The notes under the pieces: model-generated
The model's input: the letters and a program-made list of their open reading frames with translations, nothing else
Databases searched by the model: none
What the model was told of the DNA's origin: nothing
Translations under genes and position numbers: made by a program
In this document: positions 46,650 to 56,100 of the stretch, one piece after another
Layout of the letters: every line of letters starts with the position of its first letter
How positions within the stretch are numbered: position 1 is the stretch's first letter
Source of the DNA: Allobrachymonas sp.
GTDB taxonomy: Bacteria; Pseudomonadota; Gammaproteobacteria; Burkholderiales; Burkholderiaceae_C
Assembly (NCBI GenBank): GCA_030529505.1
Contig: JAUMWT010000002.1
Span: 62,001-126,000 of the forward strand
Length of the DNA: 64,000 nucleotides
Reading direction: 5' to 3'

Positions 46650-47321
46650 ATGGCTATGCACAACGTGATATTGCGTGATCGTGTTTCAGGCGATAAAACC
46701 GTGCCGGTGAACAATATCTATTGCATCGGCCGCAATTATGTGGATCATGTTGCTGAATTGAAAAATGAAATGCCCGAAGAGCTCGTGGTGTTCATGAAAC
46801 CCAATAACAGCCTTTTGCCCTCGGGTGGCACCATTCATTTGCCAGCATACAGCCAATCTGTGCATTATGAGTGTGAATTGTTGTTGCTGATTGGGCGTGA
46901 TTCAGATGCGGCGAGTATTGAAAATCCACTGGATTGCGTTGCTGCTTATGGTGTGGGGCTGGATTTAACGGCGCGCGACGTGCAAATACGCCTGAAAGAA
47001 AAGGGTTTGCCGTGGACCAAGGCCAAAGGTTTTCGCGGCGCAGCTTGCGTCTCGGATTTTGTACCGGCCAGGCAAATAAGCGATCCCCAAAACTGCGAAT
47101 TCACTTTGCACATCAATGGCGAGTTGCGTCAGCATGGCCGCTGTATGCACATGATCCATTCGCTGCCTGATATTTTGAGAGAGTTAGCGGACACTTACGG
47201 TCTATGCGCAGGAGATGTGGTGTTTACTGGCACGCCAGCCGGCGTGGGGCTGTTGCACGCAGGTGATCGGCTGCTGCTGGATTTGGCTGGTCAAGTGCAA
47301 GCCACTTTTAATGTGTGTTAA
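46650..47321 (+). CDS. Fumarylacetoacetate hydrolase family protein
   Basis: A 223-residue FAH-fold hydrolase of the YcgM/FAHD1 kind (acylpyruvate hydrolase or oxaloacetate decarboxylase activities are known in the group). Motifs: YCIGRNYVDHVAELKNEMP, FMKPNNSLLPSG, HYECELLLLIGR (metal-binding E-E pair), WTKAKGFRGAACVSDFV and FTGTPAGVG. Its codons are clearly poorer in third-position G/C than its neighbours, and both flanks are AT-rich, suggesting acquisition from another source. It stands alone on its strand with no adjoining catabolic genes. Confidence 0.88.
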   Translation: MAMHNVILRDRVSGDKTVPVNNIYCIGRNYVDHVAELKNEMPEELVVFMKPNNSLLPSGGTIHLPAYSQSVHYECELLLLIGRDSDAASIENPLDCVAAYGVGLDLTARDVQIRLKEKGLPWTKAKGFRGAACVSDFVPARQISDPQNCEFTLHINGELRQHGRCMHMIHSLPDILRELADTYGLCAGDVVFTGTPAGVGLLHAGDRLLLDLAGQVQATFNVC

Positions 47322-47705
47322 TGCTGGAGATGGATCGCGCTGCATCTATTCATATCGGATGCACAAACAAAGATTGATGTTGAAAAATTGGTTTTCATTA
47401 CCTGGATTTTTATTTGTTAGTTCAATTAAATTGGATTAATTTCAAGTGTTTGAAAAATTTTATTGACTCAATATCTTTTCTGAGAGAGGTTGGCACCATT
47501 TATATGGCTTTATGGGGGTGTAAATGAATGGTGTGATCTGATTCTGAATTGATTAAAGACCAATAAATATTGAATAAAAAAGGAGCAAAATGAATGCTCG
47601 AACACAAACGAAAATCTGAGCCGTATTTGATTCACTACGTTTGAGTGTTCGTTCGTGACACTTATATTGAGTATTTGGCAAGTTTGAATCAGGCAGGGCA
47701 AAACC
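47322..47705. other. Strongly AT-rich spacer
   Basis: About 384 bases, mostly A and T, unlike the rest of the window. It holds a good ribosome site (AAAAAAGGAG, 47576-47585) followed by two tiny frames: ATG 47590 (nine codons) and ATG 47594 (MLEHKRKSEPYLIHYV, ending 47644). Neither is long enough to trust. It is the sort of DNA an H-NS-like protein would bind. Confidence 0.45.
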
Positions 47706-49337
47706 ATGCGTTTTTTTGAACATCAAACCCGGGCGCGCCGCGGCACGGCGCGATTGCTGGTGCTCTATGTCCTGGCTGTGTTATTGACGGTGGGGCTGCT
47801 GGTGTGGGTGTGCAGTTGGTTTTTTCCGCGCGATGCAGATCGCCTGCGCTATGCGCTGGTCACTGCCGTGCCGTTTGCTGTTGTGATATTGGGCGCGAGC
47901 CTGTATCGCCTGCGCGAGCTGTCGCAAGGCGGCGGAGCGGCGGTGGCGCTTTCGCTGGGCGGGCAGATGCTGCAAGATGGCCCGACGGCCACGCTGGCCG
48001 AGCGGCGGGCGCTCAATGTGGTGGAAGAAATGGCCTTGGCCGCGGGCGTGCGCCGCCCGGCGCTGTACGTGCTGCCCGATTCGAGCATCAACGCCTTTGC
48101 CGCGGGCATGGACGGCAAGGATGCCGTGATTGGCCTGACGCGCGGAGCGATCGAACAGCTCGACCGCGGCGAATTGCAAGCCGTGGTGGCGCATGAGTTC
48201 AGCCACATCCTCAACGGCGACATGCGCCTGAACATGCGCCTGGCGGGCTATTTGTTCGGCCTGCAAATGATCGCCGTGCTGGGCCAGTACCTGTTGAGCG
48301 ACCGCCCCACCCACCGCGCCTGGCGGCGCAGCAGTGATTCGGGCAGCGGCTCCAGCGGCTGGGTGCTGATCGTGGTGGGGCTGGCCTGCATGGTGCTGGG
48401 CTGGCTGGGCGCGCTGCTGGCGGGTTGGGTTCAGGCCGCCATCAGCCGCCAGCGCGAATACCTGGCCGATGCCTCGGCCGTGCAATTCACCCGCCAAACC
48501 GAAGGCATGGCTGGCGCCTTGTACAAGATTGCCCTTTCGCCCCAGCGCCGCCTGCGCCTGCTGCACGCCAGCGAATACGCGCACTTCATGTTCGGCAGCG
48601 TGGATCTGCCGCGTGTTTTCGAGGGCTTGTCGGCCACCCACCCCAAGCTGATCGATCGCATTCGCCGCGTCAACCCCGCGCGTGCCCATGAATGGGCAAA
48701 AGAATTGCAGGCCGCTCAAAGCTGGAGCGACCGGCGTCCCACGCCCGGCGTGCTGGCCATGTCGCGCCAGCGGCAAGAGCAGGCCTGGGCCAGCGCCGAG
48801 CAAGAGGCGCAGTGGCAAGCCCATTGGCAAGGACTGCAAGCGCAAGAGGCAGCACGCATGCAAGTGGCCGATGCCTTGCGTGCCCGCATCTTGCAAGATC
48901 AGCCCGATTACGCACGGCGGCAAAGCCTGTTGCGCCGCAGCGCGCCGGGCATCTGGCTGGCGCTGGCCGCCAAGGGCGAACGTGCCCCCTTGCTGCTGCA
49001 CGCCTTGTTGGCGCCCGCCGGTGTGGCGCCCAGTGCGGCGGGCGACGGCGTGGGCCAAGCCCTGTACCGCCGCTTGCTGCGCCGCCCGCTGCCCGAAACC
49101 TGCCAGCAGGATTTGTTGGCCTATTTGCTGCCTTTGGCTGTGGCCGCGCATGCCCCTGCCGATTTGCTGGCCGCAGCCGAAGCCGTTTACCGCAGCAATT
49201 TGCAGCCCACGCCCACGCAACAAGCCCTGTGGCAGACACTGCATGCCCATCTGGAAGAAGCCGCGCGCCTGGAGGCTGCAAGCGATGCGGCAGAGGACGA
49301 TGCGGAAAGCGCCACGGTGATGTGGCAAGCGGCTTGA
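47706..49337 (+). CDS. M48 family metallopeptidase, HtpX/BepA-like membrane protease
   Basis: A 543-residue zinc protease. Two N-terminal membrane helices (about 17-40 and 50-66) precede the catalytic core with AVVAHEFSHILNGD (HEFSH at 163-167) and the third ligand in REYLADASAVQFTRQ; two more hydrophobic segments lie between (about 178-195 and 218-245). The C-terminal 200 residues are an Ala/Gln-rich helical extension absent from HtpX itself. The catalytic part resembles the M48 proteins usually paired with lemA; no lemA is upstream here, only AT-rich DNA. Confidence 0.87.
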   Translation: MRFFEHQTRARRGTARLLVLYVLAVLLTVGLLVWVCSWFFPRDADRLRYALVTAVPFAVVILGASLYRLRELSQGGGAAVALSLGGQMLQDGPTATLAERRALNVVEEMALAAGVRRPALYVLPDSSINAFAAGMDGKDAVIGLTRGAIEQLDRGELQAVVAHEFSHILNGDMRLNMRLAGYLFGLQMIAVLGQYLLSDRPTHRAWRRSSDSGSGSSGWVLIVVGLACMVLGWLGALLAGWVQAAISRQREYLADASAVQFTRQTEGMAGALYKIALSPQRRLRLLHASEYAHFMFGSVDLPRVFEGLSATHPKLIDRIRRVNPARAHEWAKELQAAQSWSDRRPTPGVLAMSRQRQEQAWASAEQEAQWQAHWQGLQAQEAARMQVADALRARILQDQPDYARRQSLLRRSAPGIWLALAAKGERAPLLLHALLAPAGVAPSAAGDGVGQALYRRLLRRPLPETCQQDLLAYLLPLAVAAHAPADLLAAAEAVYRSNLQPTPTQQALWQTLHAHLEEAARLEAASDAAEDDAESATVMWQAA

Positions 49338-49356
49338 TCAAACGCCAGCGGCCAAC

Positions 49357-49396
49357 TGGGCAATTGGGCGATTAGGCGATTGGGCGATTGGGCGAT
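49357..49396 (+). repeat. Five 8-bp tandem repeats
   Basis: Perfectly phased units TGGGCAAT, TGGGCGAT, TAGGCGAT, TGGGCGAT, TGGGCGAT run head to tail, with a partial sixth TGGC. They lie 20 bases after the M48 gene in the 284-base spacer before tetR. They are outside coding sequence, so length changes would not shift a frame. Confidence 0.85.
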
Positions 49397-49596
49397 TGGC
49401 CCTGTGCGTGCGTGCCGCTTGCTCTTGAGCCGGCAAGGAGTTGGTGCTTTTGTAGCGCCAGTCGGGGGGCTTGCGTTGTGGCCGCCTGTTGACCACTCCG
49501 TGACTGCTGTCGCTTCACGTCGCGCTCAACGACGCACTTGGCCCAACCCTGCAGATGATGGAGCCATGAACTGCTTGCCAGCAAGGGCTGCCCCAT

Positions 49597-49620
49597 GTTA
49601 GATTGAGCGCTCAGTCTAAC
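49597..49620 (+). promoter_or_regulatory. Palindromic operator upstream of tetR
   Basis: A 24-bp near-perfect palindrome with outer arms GTTAGA/TCTAAC around the core TTGAGCGCTCAG. It ends two bases before the tetR start codon, where it would cover the ribosome site and probable promoter region. Such a site is typical for TetR autoregulation of a downstream efflux operon; the binding itself is inferred. Confidence 0.75.
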
Positions 49621-49621
49621 A

Positions 49622-50602
49622 ATGGCTTTTGTGTTTATGCGCACCCTCGATCCCGAAAAGCAAGAGGCCAAACGCCGCCACATCATGGATGCGGCCATAC
49701 GCTGTTTTGGCAAAAACGGTTTTCACGGCACCTCGACCAACGCCATTTGCGCCGAAGCGGGCATGAGCCCCGGCAACCTGTTCCATTACTTTGCGAGCAA
49801 GCAGGCGCTGATTGCCGCGATCATTGAAAGCGAGCACGCGGCCTATGCCGCCCGCTTTGCCGAATTGCGCACCGAGCCGGATGCTTTTGTGGCTTTGGAA
49901 AAAATCGCCCGCGCCGTGCTGGATCAATGCAGCAACCCGCTCTATGCCCGGCTGTGGCTGGAAATTGCCGCTGAAGCCGCTGCAAACGACGAGATCGGTC
50001 AGGTCATGGCGGCCAGCACGATTGCCTACCAGAAAGACCTGGCCGCCTTGGTGCGGCGCGGGCAAGCGGCCGGGCAAATCGCGGCGGACTTGAAGCCGAA
50101 AGACGTGGCCATGTGGCTGTTGGCCATGTCCGACGGTTTTGCCGTGCAAATGCTGGGCCGATCCAGCGACAGCCTGGCCAAGCACGCCGAGGTGCTGGTG
50201 CCGCTGGTGCGCCGTTTGCTGATGCCGCAAGCGACGGGTGGCCGCGGCGCTGCGCGCGCGCCGGGTGAAACCGGCAGGCGGAAAACAAGCCGCCAAACAG
50301 AACGTCAAATAGGACGCCAAACAAGCCGAGAAGCAAGCGATCAAGATTCGACAAGCCTGCGAAAAACAGCCGCACGTTCAGAGGGCGCACGTGCAGCAAC
50401 GCCACGAGCAGCCGCCGCGCGCAGGGCCAGCGAAGGCGCTGCCAGCCCAAGCGTGGCAGCACGCCCAAGGGGCAGCCGGGCCGCCGGCTCCGTCAGCAAG
50501 GTTCGCACCACAGCCCAGACCACAGGGCCGCGTCCAGAGGCGAGTGCGCCCCAGGCGACGCAGCGAACGCGACACGCCAGCACAGTCAGGAGGTCAACAT
50601 GA
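49622..50602 (+). CDS. TetR/AcrR family repressor with basic C-terminal tail
   Basis: A 326-residue regulator. Residues about 12-60 form the TetR helix-turn-helix (KRRHIMDAAIRCFGKNGFHGTSTNAICAEAGMSPGNLFHYFASK, excerpt AGMSPGNLFHYFASK); 65-205 is an all-helical ligand domain like CecR/YbiH-type regulators. After residue 205 a 120-residue tail rich in Arg, Ala, Thr and Ser follows, which is unusual for the family and probably disordered. The start may be ATG 49622 or ATG 49637 (MRTLDPEKQ), the latter leaving room for a ribosome site. Its stop overlaps the adaptor gene (ATGA), so it is co-transcribed with the efflux operon it presumably represses. Confidence 0.87.
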   Translation: MAFVFMRTLDPEKQEAKRRHIMDAAIRCFGKNGFHGTSTNAICAEAGMSPGNLFHYFASKQALIAAIIESEHAAYAARFAELRTEPDAFVALEKIARAVLDQCSNPLYARLWLEIAAEAAANDEIGQVMAASTIAYQKDLAALVRRGQAAGQIAADLKPKDVAMWLLAMSDGFAVQMLGRSSDSLAKHAEVLVPLVRRLLMPQATGGRGAARAPGETGRRKTSRQTERQIGRQTSREASDQDSTSLRKTAARSEGARAATPRAAAARRASEGAASPSVAARPRGSRAAGSVSKVRTTAQTTGPRPEASAPQATQRTRHASTVRRST

Positions 50603-51597
50603 ATCCACATCGCTTGCGGCCCAAGCTGGGCCTGATGCTGGCCGCCGCCTTGACGCTGGCCGGGGCGGCTTGGTATGCACATCAGGCACACAGTGCCAAG
50701 GCGCTGCCTGCGGGCTTTGTCCAATCCAACGGCCGCTTGGAGCTCAAACGCCTGGACGTGGCCAGCCTCTACCCCGGTCGCGTGCAAGCCATGCGTGTGG
50801 ACGAAGGCAGCGAGGTCAAAGCCGGCGATGTGCTGGCCGAGTTGTCGTCTGACGTGAGCAGCAGCCGTTTGGAGCTGGCCCGCGCGCAGAGGCAGCGCGC
50901 GCAAGAAAGCAGCGCCCGGGCCGAGGCCGAAATCAAGGCCCACGGCCAGCGCTTGAAAGTGGCGCAGCTGGAGTTGGATAACGCGCTGAAGCTGCGCCGC
51001 GACGAGCTGGTGTCTGACAGCGAAGTGAGCAAACGCCGGGCCGAGCGCGACAGCGCCGCTGCTGCCGTGCAGGCCGCGCGCGCGGCCCAGGCCGAATCGC
51101 TGGCCGCGGTGCAGGCCGCGCAGGCACAGATGAACGAGGCGGACTCAGCCAACAGCGACATGCTCATCCGCAGCCCGCAAGACGGGCGGGTGGAATACCG
51201 CCTGGCCGAAGCCGGCAGCGTCATCGCCGCAGGCAGCAAGGTGGTGAGCTTGCTCGATCCGGCCGATGCGTCGATGCATCTCTTTCTGCCCAATACGCAG
51301 GCCAGCCGCCTGAAAGTAGGGGACGAGGCGCGCATCGTGCTCGATGGCTGGGACGCCGTGTGGCCCGCGCGCATCAGCTTCATCGCGTCGGAAGCGCAGT
51401 TCACGCCCAAAAACGTGGAAACCGCCAACGAGCGTGCCAAGCTCGTTTTCAAGATCCGGCTCAAGCTGCCGCCCGAGGTGGCGCGCCAATACGCGGGCTG
51501 GCTCAAAGGCGGCATGACGGGCAATGGCTATGTGCGCACCGACGCCGCGCAATCCTGGCCCGCGCAGCTGGCCGTGAAGCTGCCGCAATCAAGGTGA
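50599..51597 (+). CDS. HlyD/YbhG-type periplasmic adaptor protein
   Basis: A 332-residue membrane-fusion protein linking an ABC efflux pump to an outer-membrane channel. One N-terminal membrane segment (about 9-24), a biotinyl-lipoyl-like half (YPGRVQAMRVDEGSEVKAGDVLAEL, excerpt VDEGSEVKAGDVLAEL), a long Ala/Gln/Glu coiled-coil hairpin (about 85-180), the second lipoyl half (IRSPQDGRVEYRLAEAGSVI) and a beta-barrel region. ATG 50599 follows AGGAGG by six bases and overlaps the tetR stop. The layout follows E. coli YbhG. Confidence 0.9.
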   Translation: MNPHRLRPKLGLMLAAALTLAGAAWYAHQAHSAKALPAGFVQSNGRLELKRLDVASLYPGRVQAMRVDEGSEVKAGDVLAELSSDVSSSRLELARAQRQRAQESSARAEAEIKAHGQRLKVAQLELDNALKLRRDELVSDSEVSKRRAERDSAAAAVQAARAAQAESLAAVQAAQAQMNEADSANSDMLIRSPQDGRVEYRLAEAGSVIAAGSKVVSLLDPADASMHLFLPNTQASRLKVGDEARIVLDGWDAVWPARISFIASEAQFTPKNVETANERAKLVFKIRLKLPPEVARQYAGWLKGGMTGNGYVRTDAAQSWPAQLAVKLPQSR

Positions 51598-51609
51598 AGG
51601 GGCCGGATC

Positions 51610-53100
51610 ATGCGCATGAAAACGCCATCACACAGCAGGGCCGCCAGCGTGTTGGCCAGCACCGTTGCACTGGCGCTGGCGGCTTGCAGCAGCACCCAGG
51701 TGGATTTGCGCAGCCAGGTGGCGCTGCCGCAAAACTTTGAGCAAGCATCTCAAGCCAACGGGCAGAAAAATCCCCAAGCCGCGCTGGATATCAGCCGCTG
51801 GTGGCAGCAGTGGAACGATCCGGTGCTCAGCCAACTGATCGAGCAGGGCTTGCAGCACGGCCACGACGCGCGCATCGCCCGCAGCCGCCTGCAAGAGGCG
51901 CGTGCCCAGAGCCGCCTGGCCTTTGCCGATCAAGGCCCCATGGCCGGTGCCAATGCCAGGCTGTCCCGCTTGGATGGGCGCATCAGCAACCCGCTGGAGG
52001 ATTCCAGTCGTGCGGCCCTGCGGCAATTGCCTGCGGCCTCCAGTCTGAGCAGCGACAGCTTCAAACTGGAAGGCAGCAGCCTCACGGGCGGCCTCACTGC
52101 TTCGTGGGAGCCCGACTTTTTTGGCCAAAAACGCAGCGATGCCGACGCCGCCCGCCACGCTGCCCTGGGCGTGCAAGAGCAACTGCACGGTGCGCAATTG
52201 CTGCTGGCGGCTGATATGGCCGAGCACTACTTTCAGGCCCGCGCCGCGCAAAGCCGCTTGCACAGTTCTGAGCGTCACATCGCCACGCTGCAACGCCTGC
52301 TGCAATACGCGCAAGGGCGCTTTCAGGCCGGGCAAGTCAATGCCTACCATGTGCAGCAAGTGCGCATGCAGCTGGCGGCCGCGCAAGCCCGCCACAGCAC
52401 CATCGGGGCCGAATACGCCGCACACGTGCGCAGCATCGCCGTGCTGGCGGGGCAAACGCCACAGGGCTTTCGCCTGCCCGATAGCGGCGTGGATGTATTG
52501 GCCGTGCAAGCCGCAGCGCCCGCTGGCACTACTCCGCAGGGCCTGCTGGAGCGCCGCCCCGATCTGCGCGCGCATGCCGCGCAGGTACAGGCCCACGCGG
52601 CCAAACTGGCCAGCGCCAAGGCCGATTTGCTGCCGCGCTTTTCGATCGAATTTTTGGGGCAGGGCAGCATTGGCGTGGACAGCGCCACCGACTTGGAAGG
52701 CTGGGGCAGCTTGCTGCGCTTGGGTATTCAGGTGCCGCTGTTCACCAACGGGCGCATTCAGGCCAACATCGCCGCGGCCGATGCGCGCCTGCAAACCGCC
52801 TTGCTGCAATACGACCAGACCCTGCTGCGCGCGCTGGGCGAAGTGGATAGCGCCTACCAGGCCCATGCGGCGCTGCTGCGCCAAAACACGCTGCTGGCCA
52901 GCGCCCATCAGCAGGCAGAGCGGCAGGTGCGTGCTGCCGAGCAACTCTTTCGCCACGGCCAGCACACGCTGGACGATGCCTTGCGCGCCCGCCTGAACGA
53001 AGCTGATCTGCACAGTCAATTAACACAGTCGCGTCTGAGCCAAGCCCAAGCCGCCGTGGCCTTGTACAAGGCTCTGGGCGGAGGATGGAGTGCAGAGTGA
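51610..53100 (+). CDS. Outer-membrane efflux lipoprotein (NodT/OprM family)
   Basis: A 496-residue TolC-like channel subunit. The signal peptide ends at ALAAC (Cys19 or near), marking an outer-membrane lipoprotein. Two OEP repeats follow: WWQQWNDPVLSQLIEQGLQHGHDARIARSRLQEARAQ (excerpt DPVLSQLIEQGLQ) and the second half with GLLERRPDLRAHAAQVQAHAAKLASAKADLLPRFSI (excerpt LLERRPDLRAH), both diagnostic of the NodT family. It starts 13 bases after the adaptor gene and overlaps the ABC gene. Confidence 0.92.
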   Translation: MRMKTPSHSRAASVLASTVALALAACSSTQVDLRSQVALPQNFEQASQANGQKNPQAALDISRWWQQWNDPVLSQLIEQGLQHGHDARIARSRLQEARAQSRLAFADQGPMAGANARLSRLDGRISNPLEDSSRAALRQLPAASSLSSDSFKLEGSSLTGGLTASWEPDFFGQKRSDADAARHAALGVQEQLHGAQLLLAADMAEHYFQARAAQSRLHSSERHIATLQRLLQYAQGRFQAGQVNAYHVQQVRMQLAAAQARHSTIGAEYAAHVRSIAVLAGQTPQGFRLPDSGVDVLAVQAAAPAGTTPQGLLERRPDLRAHAAQVQAHAAKLASAKADLLPRFSIEFLGQGSIGVDSATDLEGWGSLLRLGIQVPLFTNGRIQANIAAADARLQTALLQYDQTLLRALGEVDSAYQAHAALLRQNTLLASAHQQAERQVRAAEQLFRHGQHTLDDALRARLNEADLHSQLTQSRLSQAQAAVALYKALGGGWSAE

Positions 53101-56100
53101 GCAAGAACGACGCGGCTCATCCAGTCAGCCCGATTGATCACCCCGACCGGGCTGGGGATCCTGAATCGGGCGGCGCACAGACAAAAGCCAGCGGGCATGT
53201 CCGTGCCCAGCACGCACCGGCGGTTGTTGTCCAATCCGTCTCTCACCGCTACGGGCCAACACAGGCGCTGGATGCGGTGTCACTCACCATTCCGCGCGGG
53301 GGCACGGTGGGCCTGATCGGGCCAGATGGCGTGGGCAAATCCACGCTGCTGGGCCTGATCGCGGGCGTGCGCCGCATTCAGACCGGAACGGTTGAAGTGC
53401 TGGGCGGCGATATGGCCAACAAGCGGGTGCGCCAGCAGCTGTCGCACCGCATCGCCTACATGCCGCAAGGGCTGGGCAAGAATCTGTACCCGACGCTGAG
53501 CGTGCACGAAAACGTGGATTTTCACGCGCGCCTGTTCGGTTTGAAGGCGCGTGAGCGCAAGGCGCGCATCCGGCACTTGCTCGCCGCCACGGGGCTGGCA
53601 CCGTTTGCCGGGCGGGCAGCGGGCAAGCTCTCGGGCGGCATGAAGCAAAAACTCAGCCTGTGCTGCGCGCTGGTGCACTCGCCCGATTTGCTGATTCTGG
53701 ATGAGCCCACCACGGGCGTGGACCCGCTCTCGCGCCGCCAGTTCTGGGCGTTGGTGCGCAGCCTGCGCGCGCAAACCGCGCAGATGACAGTGATTGTTGC
53801 CACCGCCTACATCGACGAGGCCGAGCAGTTCGAGCGCTTGCTGGCCATGGACGATGGCAAGCTGCTCGTCAACCAGCCCACGCAAGCGGTGCTGGCGCAG
53901 TACCAAGCTGCCAGTCTGGAAGAGGCCTACATCCAGATGCTGCCGCCCGAAAAACGCCAGGGCGTGGGCCACCTGGAAATCACGCCCTTTGTGCCCGACC
54001 CGCAATCGCCGCCCGCGATCGAAGCGCACGGGCTGACCAAACGCTTTGGCCGCTTCACGGCGGTGGACCATGTGAGCTTTCGCATCGAAAAGGGCGAGAT
54101 CTTTGGCTTCCTCGGCGCCAATGGCTGCGGCAAATCCACCACCATGAAAATGCTCACGGGCCTGCTCGATGCGAGCGCGGGCAGCGCTCAATTGCTGGGC
54201 CGCCCCGTGGATGCCAGTGACAGGAGCAGCCGCCTGCGCGTGGGCTATATGTCGCAGGCGTTTTCGCTGTACGAAGAGCTGAGCGTGCGCCAGAACCTGC
54301 AATTGCATGCACGGCTGTACCAAATGGGCGCGGCCGGTGCGCAAGCCGTGCGCGATGCGCTGGTGCAGTTTGACCTGGAGCATGTGGCCGACACCAAGCC
54401 CGAAGCCCTGCCACTGGGCATGCGCCAGCGCTTGCAACTGGCAGCGGCCTGTCTGCACCGGCCCGAGGTGCTGATTCTGGACGAGCCTACCTCGGGTGTG
54501 GACCCTGCCGCGCGCGACTTGTTCTGGCGCATCTTGGTGCGGCTGTCGCGGCAAGATCGCATGACCATTTTCGTTTCCACCCACTTCATGAACGAGGTGG
54601 AACGTTGCGACCGCATGTCGCTGATGAACCGCGGGCGCGTGCTGGTGATGGGCACGCCAGCCGAAGTGCTGGCCCAAAGCGGGCAGCCCAATACCGAAGA
54701 AGCCTTCATCCACTTCTTGCAGCAAGATGCCGCGCGCGAGGCCGCCGAACTGAGAGCCGATATGCAGGCCGAGATGGCGGGCGAGACGGTGTACGCCAGA
54801 GCGGATGAAGCTGCAAAGGAAAGAACGATCGACGCAGGCGCTGAGCGACCGGAGCGTGTAGCAGCTGCCGCGAGTAATAAGCCAGGCGCAGCGGATGCAG
54901 CAGAAGCAGCAGAAGCGGCGGGTACCGAAACTGTGCGTGATGATGAAGCCCAGGCATCAACAGCCATGCATGCGCCGCCTGAAGCACAGCCCGAAACAGT
55001 GCCCAACGCCATGTCTGCTGTTGCGGTTTGCGCTTCTGCCTCTTTGTGCACGCGGGCTGCGACTGCCCGCAAGCACAGCCTGCGTGATCGTTTGGGCACG
55101 GTCTGGACCTTTGCCCGGCGCGAAACCAAGGAGTTGCTGCGCGATCCCATCCGTCTGTTCTTTGCCGTGATGGGGCCAGTCATCATGCTCGCAGCCGTGG
55201 GCTGGAGCATTTCTTACGACGTGAGCCATCTGCGTTTCAGCCTGCTGGATCGCGACCAAAGCGCGGAAAGCCGCCGTCTGGCCGAATCGTTTCGCGGCTC
55301 GGCCTATTTTGTGGAAGGTCCGCCCGTGGCATCGCAGGCCGAAGCCGAGGCTGCCTTGCAAGGTCGGCAGGCCGATCTGGTGCTGGACATCGCTCCCGGC
55401 TTTGGCCGCGATGTGGCCCTGGGCCGCCAGCCGCTGCTGGCGATCTACATCGATGGCACCGATCCTTTCAACGCCAACACCGCTGCAGGCTATGCCACGG
55501 CCTTGCTGGAAGGCTACAAGCGCGAGTTGCTGGCCGAGCGCGGCATCGAGCTGCCCACGCTGGCGGCGCTGGAGTCGCGCTTCATGTACAACCCCGACTT
55601 CAAAAGCACCCACGGCGTGGTGCCCAATATCCTGGTGCTGGTGCTGGTGATGATTCCGGCCATCATGACGGCGCTGTCGGTTGTGCGCGAGCGCGAAATC
55701 GGCTCCATCGCTAATCTGTACGCCTCGCCCGCCTCGGTGGCGCAATACCTGCTGGGCAAGCAACTGCCCTATCTGGCGATGGGGCTGCTCAACTTCGTGA
55801 TGTTGAGCGCGATGGTGGTGCTCTGGTTCGGCGTGCCGCTCAAGGGGTCTTTCTTGGCGCTGCTGCTGGGCGCGCTGCTGCTGGTGGGGGCCTCCACCGG
55901 GCTGGGGCTCTTGGTGTCCTCATTCACGCGATCGCAAACGGCCGCCTTCTTCATCGCCGCGCTGGGCACCATGATTCCCACGCTCAACTTCTCCGGCATC
56001 ATCCATCCGCTCTCGAGCATGGAAGGCAGCGCCTACGCGATTGGTGTGGGTTTTCCGGCCTCGTGGTTTCAGCGCATCAGCAGCGGCGGCTTTGCCAAAG

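Noticed and set aside
49357-49396. CRISPR array
   Set aside because: The 8-bp units are contiguous with no spacers, and no cas gene is in the window; it is a simple tandem repeat.
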